Assembly: GCA_022577435.1 (NCBI GenBank)
Contig: JAKOON010000018.1
Coordinates: 6,762,156 to 6,826,155 of the forward strand
Origin: Embiotoca jacksoni
Lineage: Eukaryota; Chordata; Actinopteri; Embiotocidae
Direction of reading: 5' to 3'
DNA: 64,000 nt
This document shows positions 1-14,024 of this stretch, one piece after another (positions within the stretch are counted from its first letter, which is position 1; the number at the start of each line of letters is the position of its first letter). Made by a program: the position numbers and the translations under genes. The notes beneath the pieces were generated by a model, which did no database searches, was not told where the DNA came from, and worked only from the letters and a program-made list of their open reading frames with translations.

Positions 1-3000
1 ATCATTTCAGACTTGCATTCATTCGTTCCTTCATAGCTGTACTTCACAGCTATCCTCTCTGATATAAATGCATAAACAATAATTTATGACAAGCTGTGCA
101 GTTGACTATAACATCACACTCTGACTGCCTGTTACAAGTGTAACTGCCTGTTGAACTGCAGGAGACTTAACATTTGAGATTCTCAGTCATTTCATAAATG
201 GTAGCTCTTTAATTTCAGACAGTAGTTGACAAAGGCAGGTTCATTTATAATCACACTATCTGCTGTAGTTAGTGAGCTCATGCAGCTCATCCTACGTGGT
301 GGTGGTGGTGGTGGGGGGGTTGGGAGGGGGTTCGTGTAAATAATTTGCAGATCATTAATTGATATTACACAGCTCACATCTGCTGTATGTGTTGCTGACA
401 ATTATTTTAATGTATTTATAATTTCCTAAACACTGAGAATTCTCCAATAGTGTAATGATAATCTATCCGAAAATAGGTACAATGATATTTTTTCATTGTT
501 TTCACGCTACCTGTTGCTACATTTTGGTACTTATTTTAATGATTAGACAGGTCACGTTTTAGATGTAGTAATGGGAAGTATCCAAAAGCACAATGATCAT
601 ACAATAATCACTGCGTGAGACTTTGAATTTAAGCAGAAAAATCAGAAACAACTTCACATGAAAATAATTTTTTGCGGCCCATGGTAAACGGATCAGACTT
701 TTATTTTTAGGGATATGTCAGTCAGTGATCGATTGTAGAGCAAAGTGAGTGAGGCAACACATGCATGAGAGATGCTGTGTGACTTTGTTTGTGTGTGCCT
801 GCGGCAAATGAAACACACAAAGGGTCTTTTGGGCTTTCGGTGATATTTATGGACCAATGTTGGCGCTGTCATGTGGAAAGAGCTTGATGCTTAGTGTGCA
901 GGGAGAAACCTTGTTTATCCTATGTAACAGTTTTTTCATAAAGAAGGGTATTTGAAGCTTCTTATATTGTGTTAGATTTGTTTTGTCAGCGTGAGAGCGT
1001 GAGGCAGAACTTGAAAGCAGGTGAGTTGCCGACCTTGCCATGCTGTGAAACAAGTTTATTTTTAACGTGACCTGTAACCCAAAAAAGAAATGCTCTGTGG
1101 CTTTGGAACTTACATTAATGTTGAATACTAGCCTAGGATAAACAAAAAAACATGCTAAGATTTAAAGCTTATATTTAGAGCAGATAAAAATGCTATTTAA
1201 TCTATGTCTTACACTTTTCCTCTTGTGTCTTGGGTTTTAGATAGGCTCGGGGGAGCTGTGGCCAGGAGGTTGAGAAGCAGGGTTTTGAACCAAAGGTTCG
1301 CGGCGCTTTGAGCTCCCAAACGCCCCCCAGGCAATGTAGCTGCAGCTGGTGAGTGTACTTGTTCATGGACAGGTTAAACGTAGTCCTTCATTAATGTAGT
1401 TCTGTATGTAAAATCCTAGTATATTTAACATATTGGCAAATATAATGAGTCTTCTTCTGGTATACATTATGGATCGTAATATAGCCTGAGCACACTGCTT
1501 CAACATGACGAGAAATCCAAAGCATGACGAGACTGTCACGACTAGTTATGGATGCTAACCTATGATTGGACAATTGCCGTTGAGGGGTGGAGCTAAAGAA
1601 ACTGTGAGTAACCCGGTGTGGAGAACATTATTTTCCATTACTGCATGGTGTATGTGTTATTTATATCATGTCCATGTGTCAGCAATCAGTTTTTAAGTTT
1701 GGTCTGTTTATGGGAAACTATTGTCTTATGATTGATTAATTCTACTTAAATGTCTGAACGATACTAGATTTTTGGAGGCGATACTGATATTTGAAAGTAA
1801 AAACATTCAGATATTGATATGTCGATCAAAATCTAGTTAATAAACACTTGTGACAAAGACATGTTGCGGCGGGAGCATATTTGACAGTTTAACAGTATTG
1901 TCAAAAATGACATTGCACTGAAACAATACATTTTGACGGGGATTGTAATAATTATAAATAGCTATAAATAAAAAAAATACACAAATGGAGCAATTTCTAA
2001 TTAACCCCAGCATCTTTTTCTTCATTGTGTTCTAAAATATTGGGCGACATATGTACTGATACTGATACATTTGTGAAAGGCCGACATCCTTTGATAGAAT
2101 TGATCAATTGATAAATCGGTCCAGGTCTCATTGTATTAGTTCTGTCTTTCTCTAAGTTTTATTAAAGTTGCTTTTCTGCTGCACTGCCATGTCACTATGT
2201 CAGAACTGTGAAGTTATCTTCAAATATTGTGCAACATCTGATGAATCAGAATTCGAGTGTTCTCAGTTACAATAACATAGCGCACCTCCAAACAACTGCT
2301 TTGAAAACTAAAACAACTGCACACATGAACTTTGAGTAACTTCAAATTCAAGTACTTTTCCTCAATTATTCACGGGCACCTCGGCTGTGCACTCTCAAGC
2401 AACAGAGATATTTAGCTGAATCTTCGATAAAACAAACACAGACAAACAAGCTTAAATAAATATTTATGTCGTGACAAACCATCGCATCCGCTATAATCTG
2501 AGCCACATATGAGGAGAAGAAGAGGTACGTTTGGAGGAGAAGAGGAGGGTTATGAGTTGTCAAACAAGTTGAAGAGGTGATTGTGCAGGTAAAAAAATAG
2601 CTGAAAAAAAAGCTAAGAAAAGAGGACATTGCTGACAAAGAAGTAGAGAGAAGTACAAAGACAGGAAGCAAAGGATGGTGAGATGAAGGATAAACAGAGA
2701 GGGTTTCACTGTGTACTGAAGAGAAAATGAAAAACGGAAAGTAAGATAAAATAGGGCAGTACAATCCATCTCACTGATGCTTACCTATTGATTATTAAAC
2801 AGGAGTGTAACCGGTTCTATATAACTATCTGATTAGGTAAAACCTGTTACTGGATCATACATGAAGAATAACGTGTTTTTACCTCATTCAGTTTAATGAA
2901 ATTAAATTGAGACTATGCTGTTGATGAGGCAGATTTTTCAATATTTTCTGTTTCAGTGTCAGAGGAAGATCAGGCTCCAAGGCTATAATGGTGTCAGAGC

Positions 3001-3100
3001 TACACGCCAAACTAGTCATTAATCATCCTTACAAAACAGCATCCAGCAGCTCAAAGCTCTCCCCAGTCGGCCAGCAGAGTTTTGCGCTTTGCACAGGCAT

Positions 3101-3115
3101 CACACGCGCACACGC

Positions 3116-3190
<75 letters not shown>
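3101..3190. repeat. (CA)n microsatellite
   Basis: About 90 bp of CA dinucleotide, interrupted by CG variants in its first 20 bases and then pure. It explains the poly-His/Thr and Cys/Val open frames crossing it. Confidence 0.98.
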
Positions 3191-3193
<3 letters not shown>

Positions 3194-4107
3194 ACAGAAC
3201 TGCATGAGTGGTCACATACAGTATGTGCCATACACACAAACACGTAGCCACACACACATTTGTTTTTCCTCTGTTGTTCTCACTCCTGAGCTGCCCATCT
3301 TTCTATGCCAGGGTTTGACTCATGGCTTTTTGGAGGCTGATACACAGCAGTCATCAATATATTTTGGGGTTGCCAACTATTTTCTGCCAGTATTTAATAT
3401 GTTTAGTCAAACCTGGGAATCAACCCCAAAGTGCATAATTTACCCTCAACTTTATGATTAAAGAGACTAAGGACTAAGATGTATCAACCCTTTATTATTC
3501 CTTACAGCCCTACAGACACACTTTGCTCCAAAATTCACATCCTATCTTCTCGGTTACATCGCTCACACAGTATTAATCGCAACGAGGTGGAGCACAAACC
3601 AAATTGAGCGGTACAAGTTGACCTTTCCATAGAACGCTAGTTGTTTGTCTATGTGATGTATTGTTGGCAAACAAAATACATTTTGAATTTACATCTTAGT
3701 TACACGGCGCATGCAGCTCCGCATCCATCTCCACACCCATTACTCTTGTTTGAATTACTCATCAACTCATCACTCCATGAACATGGAGCATATGTCACAA
3801 AAAAGAGCAGAACAGGAATTGTTGTAATGATGCAAGTCACAACAACATACCATAGTAATCCTGTTATGAAGAGAGAACAAACATGTGCAAAGCGATACCT
3901 TCAGCAAGTTCTTCACCCATTTTCACACTCCTGCATCTTGGTTAAAGAAGTCATGGAAGTCCTGATCGCTTCAGAACGAACTACATTCCAAAATAAACAG
4001 CAGAATGTATTTCTTTTGCAAATTTCTGCATTGTCCTCAAAATGGGTTTGACATGTTATTCCAATTTGTGTGAAAACCCATAAAATAATGACTTTGCTGG
4101 GAAACCT

Positions 4108-4289
4108 GGAAGCTAAGTGGTTAGGGCACACACCCTGAACAGTTAGTACCTGGTTCAGATCGGGACTGACCGGACCTTTGCTGAATTGGATTCATCTGCT
4201 CTCTTCCCCCACATTTTCTATCAATCTCTACTGCTACTGTCAAATCCCCTTACAAAATAGTCTTTGAAAAGAATAAATAAAGTGTCTGC
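4108..4289 (+). repeat. tRNA-derived SINE, teleost type
   Basis: The head resembles a tRNA promoter: A-box-like agctaagtggttagggca at 4,111 and B-box-like ggttcagatc about 35 nt later. It is followed by a body with tttgctgaattggattcatc, a C/T-rich segment and tctctactgctactgtcaaa, and an A-rich tail ending ataaataaagtg. I recognise this head-body order from common fish SINEs; the family name is not asserted. Confidence 0.6.
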
Positions 4290-5699
4290 TTATCATAGAA
4301 ATGATTTAAAAATTGTGGTCAAAATATTTTCAAGAATTAATTTCTGGGAGGCACTAAGCATGTATTTGTTTAATAGAGTACCACACCGTCACTCTTCTGA
4401 TACTGCCAGATTCTAAACAATCCCCCCTACTCACTTATGACACTTATATCTCATCTGTCAGCATTTTATGATGAGATACATGTAAAACATAACAATTTAG
4501 GACGCAATCTTCTTTTACCTTAATATTGAAATCTGCCAGTATTATCATATCAAATGATGCAACATATGGATAGCCACGATAAACAAGCTAGTGCCTAAAT
4601 TGGGAGCCCTTTTAATGACCAAAATAGTTAGGGGAATCACGTTGAAAATAGCCTGGGGGTTCATGGGGTTAAAATCAAATGTTTTTGGAATACACTATCA
4701 ACAAATATACACAGCTGATCCCGTGTCTACCCCGTTCTTTACCATCATTTAATCACTCCACTTATAATGTGTTACCATCACCTGTTAACTTGTAGTTACT
4801 TGTTTCTTTGCTACATGACCATGCAAGGATATAGGAGTAGCTTTTAAACTTTTCACCCAAAAGAAAGCGCTCCACAACCTCACATTCTCACAGTGAGTGC
4901 ATCAAACCACAGAAACTACGAGCACATCAGCAAGTTAAATGTTGAATTTTTAATAAAACCAAGATTTGTACCATTCAGTTAAACGCAATTTTAAAAAAAA
5001 CAACTTGAAAACAACACAGTGTGACAAGATAGTATTACAAATTATGGCCTTCAAAATGACTTCAGAATTTCCTCTGTACCTCTATGATAGTCACTCCTAA
5101 AATTTAGCTTCCAGTCCTCAGACAGGTTGTTAGATTATTGATAAACATCTTATTCTACGTCACAAGTATTCACGTTTTTGTGTCCATCCAACCTTCAGAA
5201 GGGTTTTCTAACACAGGCCTATTACTTGAAAATCCCTTTGATATTAGATGATCAATGTGACTTACTGACTCAAAGATTATTTGACAGTCCCGTGGCCACT
5301 AATAATGAATGATCATCGCTTCATTACTTTTATTGCTGCACATATGATCAGCCTCACTTCTAGTCCTTATTAATGGTGGACTTTTATCAGCTGACCTGAT
5401 TGAACTGTGAATTAGCCCTCAAACCTTTTATGCCTCAGTGAATAACCAGACGAAAGGAATAAAGGTGTTATTAACACAATTTGACTTAAATGCAATCAGC
5501 CTCAGGTTGATTGTTTTGTGTTATGCGTCTGTTGTGATTATTGCAGGACTAGTTTACTGTAAGTGCTTGACTTCGCCGCATTTTGTTAAAAGGAAGCTTT
5601 TTTTTTCAGGTGCTTTTTAAAACCTATATTTCTGTCCCAGTTCAGTCCAGTAAAGCTGCCTCTATAGTGGATAATTGTAGTCATTTTGGAAAAAAGCTT

Positions 5700-6020
5700 T
5701 ACAGCTACGTTCAGACCTCAATGGACGGCAGGCGTTGAGTTGTTTCAGCACAAAATATCCCAACAACTGATTTAAGGGTGGATGAATGGATGGATAGACG
5801 AACGGACAAACATATGGACGGACAAATGGACTAATGGGTTTCTTGAAATTTGGTGCGGATATCTGTGGTACCCAGAGGACGAATCTTAAATATGTTGGTG
5901 ATCCCTTCACTTTTTTTTTTTTTTTTACCATCAGGTTGACATTTGTGGTTTTGAGTGACATAATCATTGCAATACAATTCTGTACAGATACTTACGCCCC
6001 TCTACAAATTAATTATGGTA
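5700..6020. repeat. Dispersed teleost repeat fragment (family F)
   Basis: Degenerate gga-tgga units are followed by a segment including ttgaaatttggtgcggatat, the stretch through gttggtgatcccttcac, and then a T-run. I recognise this arrangement from repeats frequent in fish genomes. No second copy was found in this window. Confidence 0.45.
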
Positions 6021-6094
6021 ACTTCACTGTATTACTTAATCTTTCCTTTCGTGCAATATACCGGCTGTAACCTTACAGCAGTGCTAACATGGCT

Positions 6095-6320
6095 GTAGAC
6101 TCATAGGCTGTATCCAAAATCCGTCCCTATTCATGATAAAGTACACTATATTTACTTTCCGCCATTTTATTTGAGTATCCGATTTCTGAGCATTAAATTT
6201 ATCCACTCTATGCTCTCTCTCTAAAACTCCAAAACGAAAGGAAAACAGGCATTTCCGGGGCATTTATCTGACTTTATTCAAACAATCCCACAATGCAATG
6301 CACCCCATTTTATATATGCC
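6095..6320. repeat. Possible dispersed repeat fragment
   Basis: The segment with ggctgtatccaaaatccgtc, tactttccgccattttattt and caatcccacaatgcaatgca resembles a teleost interspersed element I have seen often. The evidence is recollection only. Confidence 0.35.
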
Positions 6321-8414
6321 AAAACATAACCATTACAGGACTCAACAGCTAACAGTGATTACGCAAACTGCCAATGATCAGTAAAATCCAAATTTTTCTG
6401 CTACTATGAAGTAATTTTCTTTGAGAGTCTATTATATGAGGAAAGGTTGTTCAACTTCAATAGCAAGTGAGTCAAAGAAGAAAATCACTGGGAACGTGGG
6501 CCACACATAATACTTTGTTGATTGATATCTACAAATAACTCTTACAGTATAATGTCAACACACAGCAATGCATTCGTTGCAAAATAAACACACCAGTTTA
6601 TTACTTGTTGGAGTTGGCAAAGTAAATAAATATCCGTTAGTCCATTTGTTCTGGAATTGGCAATGTTCTCAATCAACCTTACGTCTCTTTAGCTTTGAGA
6701 CATTTTGAAGCTTGTTACTTAGCTAACGTGAGATTCTCTGTGGCCGACCAGCCCAGAGTGGAGCGTGAGGCCAGACTGAAGAAATGGCTGGAATGGTTGT
6801 AAACCAGTCGCAGTCAATCATAGCACATGCAGTTGCTAACAAACATGTGGTTTCCCTGATCCTCCCAATCCCAGGCCATCCTGTCGCCAAGGTTACCCGC
6901 ATTTATGGTCATAGACTATCTTTTTTGCTTCCATCCTCATATATGTCTATGGTTCAGATGTCTCAAAGTTGTGTAGCAATTGTGGAGTCTCTCTTGCGTC
7001 GGTGATGAATCTGGCACAGTCGTCACTTTTTGGCTCCAACCAGTCATTTATTAGACAACCACAGGCTGATAACAACAGATCCTGATAACAACAGATTCCT
7101 ATTAGTTTCTCTCACTGCCATCTTCGTGGTAATAAGCTCCAGGAACACGGGTATAGGAGGAAGAAAACTAGCAATAGTTTTTGGGGCACATCCCTCAAAT
7201 CTTCAGGGGCTCATTAGATGTCACTAACGTTACACAAAACACACCGGTCCCAGTGGAAAACTGATAATATATTATAAGCAATCCTAATGGTGACATGTGA
7301 TGGAAAGTGTAATCATCAACTCCGCTACAGTAGCACAGATATATATACCTGAGTTTTATTTATCATGTCACACATGCCAGCCTGATGGCAGCCCCTTGAA
7401 GACCATAGAAAACTTTAAAAGGGCCCTTTGTGACCTGTGAGCCACAGGTTGAATGGGCCTGATAAGGGAAAGAGTGAATGAGTGAACAAAGGGATGATTT
7501 TAGGGAAACTTTTAGTCTCGTTTATTTTCACATTACTATTAAAAATTCACAAAATCATCATGCCTGTTTGCTGGACTTCACTGTGGTCATCAAGCACGTT
7601 TCTTGATGTTGCTTTAGAATATTGAATCCATATATTTTACCAGCACCACCGGTTAAGTCCTGATGGTGAATATTTTACCTAATAAAATATATTCTGTCAC
7701 ATTTTGATAAAATTATGTTCATAAGAGTTCCATCAGAGATGGCCAGCCACCCCATTATCTATGTTGTTCTCATCTGCACAACCATGTTTGCTCACAGCTG
7801 GCGTGCTGCACAAACGTAGACTTTACTGTCCTAATCATGGATCCTTCAGTAAAAACATGCAAAGTCAACAGTGCACCCACAAAGCATAAATGATCATGAA
7901 TGCAAAATATGATTCATGTTCTTCATAGCAGACAGTTATCTGGCCAATTACACACCTAACTGAATCTCTTTGTTTGTTATTCTGCCATCAACATATACTG
8001 TATCTCACCTTAGTGAACACACTACCCACCTGTGTCCTCATCAACCTGCTGGACTGAGAGAGTGAAAGTGAATGGATGGGTTAATATTGGTAACATGGTT
8101 AAGATTGAGTCAGTAAATGATATCTGGGAGAGTCGGACACTGATTAGGTCTGAATCACTTCCTTTGTCCTCACCAGTGGCTGTGAGCAATTAACAATTAC
8201 AGTTCACTGTTGAAAGGGGAAGAATATTGGTGTAGATTCGAGCAGTATTTCAGCGTTGACATTACTGAGTCCAAATTAAAAGAATCGTGTTTGGTTCCTG
8301 TCCTCTTGTCCTTTTGTTTCACATTTGAAGAGAAACATTCTTTAATCATTGTTATCAATTTTAGATAAATTACAGTAGCAAGTTGAATTCTGGGGATATT
8401 TCAAATGACTTGAT

Positions 8415-8711
8415 TTATGAGTATTTTTTCGATACTTGCAAACCTTTCTGTAAAAGGACTTCCAACATGATAGAGGAGACTATGCAGTTCTTTTTGTCTG
8501 TGCACTCTTGCATGCAAAACTCGCTGAGCTCTTTGCAGAGGAAATGATTGCGTTCATTGCTAAGTAGATCTGTTTTAGCTGCTGCCAACATTCTCAGCAA
8601 GCCCATACACTGTAGCAGACTGTCGGCACTAAACGCATCTCCACCCCGCTGTGTATAGCCTCGGTCTCCAGATATAATTTCTTTAGCCATTTTCATGATG
8701 GCTGATTCCAT
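8415..8711 (-). other. Unrecognised 98-codon open frame, possible exon or retrocopy fragment
   Basis: The ATG at 8,711 is preceded directly by an in-frame stop. The product (from MESAIMKMAKEIISGDRGYT) is unusually protein-like for this window: balanced composition, Leu-rich amphipathic stretches, no repeats, five Cys. I do not recognise a family. No intron signals or polyA tail were obvious. It could be a fragment of a helical-repeat protein, a decayed retrocopy, or chance. Confidence 0.2.
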
Positions 8712-11700
8712 TTGCTATGCTGCGGCAGTATAAGCACGCCTGTGTGTGAAACTCCCCGGAGGAATACCACAGGTGAGATGCTCGAGCTGAAAAATGAAAG
8801 AGATTGTCAGTGGCACTGGCAGAAATCAATCAGTTATAAATACAGCTTGGATAAAAAGCACGAAAGGCCACCAGCTCCCTCAGCAGCATCAGCTGGAGCT
8901 GCAGAGGCCACAGTCTAATTCTGATAAGTTGTCGTCACCATGTTGTCACTGTCGTGTAAAATATGGAGTTGTGACTGTTTCAAGTTCAGTCTCAAATGAT
9001 AATGTCTCAAGTGAGACCTCAATCTCCAAAGTGCTGAGTCATGAGAATGGTGTTAGGATGGAAATAAGTCTCAGAGTCTTTTACTGTACTTTTTGTTACT
9101 CCTGGATGTCTGTGTCCGTTACATTGCACATCTGATTTGTTAAGTAATTATCTGATATCTTGCTTAGAATTAAGAAAGCCCCATAAAGTCGACCAAGTGT
9201 TAGTTGACGAGGAAAGTCTTAGTTTTCATTAGTTGTTTAGTCTCAGGAAGAAAGAAAACCCTCAAACTGCACCTTGTCAGAAACAGCTGTTTCCCTCCAG
9301 GAAGGTGGCCTTGTGGCTAACCTCGGGATCCAGTTGGTCCTGCTGTGGGAAGTGAGCAACTCTAATGTGTGAAAAGCAACACTGACAGCATGTTGATTAG
9401 GTTACTGTAATCAGCAGAACAGTGACTAGATAGGGCCAAAGTTTCATTTTCAATGCTTTGAACCGTGTTCACGGCCCCAGAAAAGGAAAAAAAAAAAAAA
9501 GGCCTGGTTAATGTAACATTATGACCATTACTCTGCCTCCAGACAGGAAAGGATAGTTGCACTGGCTGTCAATAATCTTTTAGTATCCCAAACACTGACT
9601 CTATTAGACTAAGATACAGTATACTGTGTTGAAATAAATTTACAAAAAGTTCAGTGTCCTTACTGGTTGTTACGACAATTTCAAAATCATTACTGCTTTT
9701 TCGTCTCGTCTCGTCGTAGACAGGCGGCTCGGTTCATGTTTGCTCTTGTAAATATTACATTTAAAAAAACCTCATCATTACACTTTTGTTTTTCTCTTTA
9801 ATGTAGCACAGTGTTCACAATGTCACTCAATACATTCTTTGTCAGCCTTGAAACCTAAACCATTTTCTGATGCCCCCCAAAAAATACATATTTAGATAGT
9901 TAAATAAATATCATACAATCGCATTGATCAGTCGACTGTTGGCTTAAATCAATGACTGCAAGTCGTCTGGGAGAATCTTTAGCCGGAAGCAGCCCTGAAA
10001 AAGATAGAAATGTGCCCCAACACACAAAAAAAGCCCTGTTAATACATTTGGAGACAAATCTAGGTGGCAGTGATGCCAACAAAGTTAAATCTCATATCAC
10101 TATAATGCTGCCGTCCTGCCTGCCACCAGACAGAGACCTAAACAGATGCTATCTCTCCAGTCATCTATCAACCTGTCCAAACAAAAAGCCACCAGGGTAT
10201 TGGAGGCAAGTGGAGTGGAATACGCATGTCGGTACTGTAACTGATGATCATAATGCTTAAACGAGTTAACATTTTAGCTCTAATGGCAGGGGGGAAGATG
10301 AACTCGCATGTGCAACCAGCTCTGTAACCAGACTGATGCAGACGTCTAAGACAGCGATGACAAATGGTAACACCCCCCGATACACAAAGAGCAACAGCAA
10401 TCCTGAGACCGAAAAGGTGCCGGAAAGATACTGACAAAGGGATGCTGCGTACTACGGGGGGAAAGAAAAGGGACACAGTGAGAAAGAAAGCACATATTTT
10501 TCTCTCAGTTGTGACTGGTGAAAGGAATGCAGGGAGATTAATTTCCTAGAGGCGTGCCACCTTCTTGCCTTTTCTGACCCCAGCGAAGAGAAGATTGAAT
10601 AGATAATTCCGCAGGAGCTCGCCACATCCCGCCCGAGATGGTCTCTGAATGAGCCTCGGCATTATCCTGTATCCCTCCTGCTCCTGCTCCTTTCTCCAGG
10701 GTGTGCTTTCTGACAGAACAAGACGACATGTCAGTCATAAGCACCACGGAGGACGATAATGAAACAGTCATCAAACATTATCGGTAAAGCCAGTGGAGAG
10801 CTCCGAGCCACACTGAATGGCAAACTCATACCCAGGCTGAATACTAAGCAGTTGAAGGTATTTGGTTGTATACGGAGATAAAGCCAGGTCGAGGATGTTG
10901 AAAGCCACGATGGCCATCTTTGTTCTTCTATTTATTCAGTGTACACAATCAACAGTTTTGCTGGAGTGAATGTAGCCCCCCCCCCCAAAAAAAATAAAAT
11001 AAAGAAGTAGCACAAAAAGAACGTGTATTCAGTAGAATTTTAAGCGCTCTTCAGCATTACTTTTACCTGAGGAGTCCCTGTAATAGGAATTTCTTATTAT
11101 TATATGACTAATTCTTGTGAAGCAGAATAAGTACCCTACTTTAATTGATGCCCAAATCAAATCTGTGTCATCAGCAGGCACACGTCTTGGCAGCTTTATC
11201 CTGCTAACTGTTTGAAAAAGTGAGCGCACGCTCATTAACAAAGTCGAATCTCGGAAAAGGACATTGCTGCCATATTAATGCCACCGAAGCAGAAGATTTA
11301 GACATGGTCACATTTCACAAAATGCTGCACCAAAGGTTGTTCACCTGATTACTTCTTGCTCTTTAGCCTTCTTTGGAATGGAATTTTCTCCTTCTAATTA
11401 TGCTCCACAGCGGAGTCGCTATGATGGGAGGCTGGAGATAACTCCGCTCCAGCCTCCATCCTGATGTCGAAGGGTTTGTATACCATCTGAATACTGCTTT
11501 ACACTCCTTAATGCCATCACATTAGTATGTTAAGTGCATTTCAAGAGGTGCTTTGAAGTTAGATTGCAATTTATTTGCTGTAACTACTTTCGTTAAACTT
11601 ACCTCGAACATTTTTACTTCACTTAATGATTTCCTGTTTCTCAGAATGCCTTGCAGCAACTTCCCGAGAATGTGCATAAACTTGTTGCTTCAAATAAAAA

Positions 11701-11963
11701 ACAGAATATACGGCCATGCAAAGTCCTGTGAATATACCGGAGTGCAGCCGACTAAATAGTTTGTGGGCTCTCTTGGGTTATCTGAGGCTAACGCTAATGA
11801 AGAAATTGGTTACATTTCCTCGTGTATGCCGGCTTTATTACTGTGAGTGCTGAATAGGTGTGAAAAATTGTGAGATAAGAAGGAAGTATTTGTTCTGTGA
11901 TTTTGAAGAACTATGACCAAAACCTTGATAATTGGATATCAAGTGTTTTTGGTGGAACCTGAT

Positions 11964-12080
11964 GTCCTAATGTGGTCACTTTTAGCTCCAAACAACCCCG
12001 ATGGCGAGGGGCCAGATGTCAGACTCGAGGCCTCAAAACAGCAGTTTGCAAACCAACGGGTGACGTCACAGCGGGTTTCC
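11964..12080 (-). repeat. Family B repeat fragment, inverted
   Basis: Segments tggtcacttttagctccaaa, ctcgaggcctcaaaacagca and cagtttgcaaaccaacgggt are the reverse complement of motifs shared by the family B copies at 26.4, 29.2 and 61.9 kb. Confidence 0.7.
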
Positions 12081-12999
12081 CCTTGAAATAGCAGTCTGGT
12101 TTTAAATAGTTCCTACTTATGACTAACTAACTACCTCTACCCTGCAATACAAGAACAATCCTCTTACATCCTCTACAAAGACCACAAAAAAAAAAGGAGT
12201 CCACGGCAAAAAAGCCAACTGAAGTCTTGTGTTTTTAAGCAGCTTTTGTTATCTTAGTTAGCTTAACTGGCTAAATCAACAGTTGCTGGCTACAAAAAGA
12301 CTTTATCAAACGATCAGTTGGTCAGACCTACACAAACATCCTCAGGCTGAAGGTGGGATACATTTTCTTTAACTTAAATGGAGTTTTAGGTTCAACTTAA
12401 ACTGCTCTTTTTTCTCCATTAGCCCGAATCTTCCCCTCTCTTTACAACTACTTATTAAGGTGCATTATATTTTATTTATCACTACTCAGACGTGAAAAAT
12501 CTCAACTTGTAATAATGTCTCCGGCTGCCGGAGTTCAGTATAAATTTACTGAGTCCACAAATCCTCCCTTTCTCTCAAGTCCAACCTTTCTGCTCTGATA
12601 CAGCGATATGCATCAGATATGGAAACCGCTTGGGTTGTAATTATAGTAATCATAAAGGGAACTGAGAGGGACGTAACTATGCCCCTGGTAGTTTCAACAT
12701 CGTGTCTCAACTCCTGTAATTATGCTTAGACTTGTTATTAACTGAGCTGCGTTCACCCAGAGGAGTGAAAAAGAGCTCAAACGGGGGGAAGTCACTTTAA
12801 AGAATCATAATCGTCATATGTAAGAGACAGCCATTTGAAGCCTTTTATTATTAGGCATATTAATATAACCTCGGCTGATGTGTCTGTTTTGGAGTGAACG
12901 GTGCTGTCTGGGAGAGAGAAGGGAAAAAACAGCAACACAACTGTCTATCAGTACTCTGACAAAAATAAGCTCAACTAAATTCTTCACAACACCTGCCTG

Positions 13000-13000
<1 letters not shown>

Positions 13001-13060
<60 letters not shown>
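13001..13060. repeat. (CA)n microsatellite
   Basis: A pure CA run of 60 bp, the first of a cluster of tracts in 1 kb. Confidence 0.98.
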
Positions 13061-13063
<3 letters not shown>

Positions 13064-13230
13064 CACAACTGACACATCTTAAACCACACATCCAGAGAAA
13101 GTGACAGAAAAAGGCTTACAACCCCACACAGGCTCAGCTTTTCAGAGTCCAAGAAAAGTGCCACATATTTACCTGTCGTTCACATCCATCATCAGTGGAC
13201 TCTCTTTCTTTCTTTATAACACATCAGCTC

Positions 13231-13233
<3 letters not shown>

Positions 13234-13293
<60 letters not shown>
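13234..13293. repeat. C-run followed by (CA)n
   Basis: About 27 consecutive C bases run straight into a CA run of about 32 bp. Confidence 0.97.
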
Positions 13294-13295
<2 letters not shown>

Positions 13296-13456
13296 CCCGG
13301 CTGCCTGCTTCAAATAAGAAAACATGCCTTGTCACAGCTAAGGACTCTGCTGGCAGTCTTGTGGTTAACAGTTTGCTTTGTTTGTGTTGACACCTCGTTA
13401 AAGGGTGTCAACTTTAATTTAGCCCGTGGTGGAAAATGGTTTGTTGAAATATGAAC

Positions 13457-13470
13457 ACCCCCCCCCCCCA

Positions 13471-13534
<64 letters not shown>
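13457..13534. repeat. C-run followed by (CA)n
   Basis: About 13 C bases, a short break, then about 65 bp of CA. Confidence 0.97.
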
Positions 13535-13536
<2 letters not shown>

Positions 13537-13947
13537 TGCTAAATGGTTGTGTGCATGTGTAGGTGTGTACTCATGGCAGCTCTCATCTTTTAATATGGCA
13601 TCTGTGCTAGACCAATTTGCCTGAGTGTGTCATACACATGAATGCTAATACGAGCTTGAAAAGGAACTTCAAACAGTCCTGGTAGACAATGTTCATCTCA
13701 ACACAACAAAATAACTTAAAAAAAGAAGAAAAAAAAAAAAAGCCTTTCTGTGTTTCATATGATCAATGATTGACAGGATGTCATGTTAATGACAGGCTGT
13801 AACACTTTCTCTGCAGCCATGATTGCATTTCATGTCATATTTTTTGAAGTGCGATCAAAGTTGGAATCTGACCTGAAACCTTTCAAACGGGCTGAAAACT
13901 GTCATCGACACCACACGTGCTTTGTGTGCACGTGTCACTTCATGTAG

Positions 13948-14024
13948 GGGTGTGTGTGTGTGGGTGTGTGTGTGTGTGTGTGTGGGTGTGTGTGTGTGTG
14001 TGGGGGGGGGGGAGGGGGTGCCTG
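13948..14024. repeat. (GT)n with G-run
   Basis: GT repeats interrupted by GGG, ending in a long G-run. It is opposite in strand sense to the three CA tracts just upstream. Confidence 0.97.

Noticed and set aside
1190..1360. Possible exon between ttttag and gtgagt on the plus strand
   Set aside because: Splice-like ends are present, but the frames contain stops and no protein similarity was recognised; it may be a repeat fragment.
2988..3461. 157-codon frame with poly-His/Thr, and its antisense Cys/Val frame
   Set aside because: They are read through a CA microsatellite; the flanks show no domain or codon bias.
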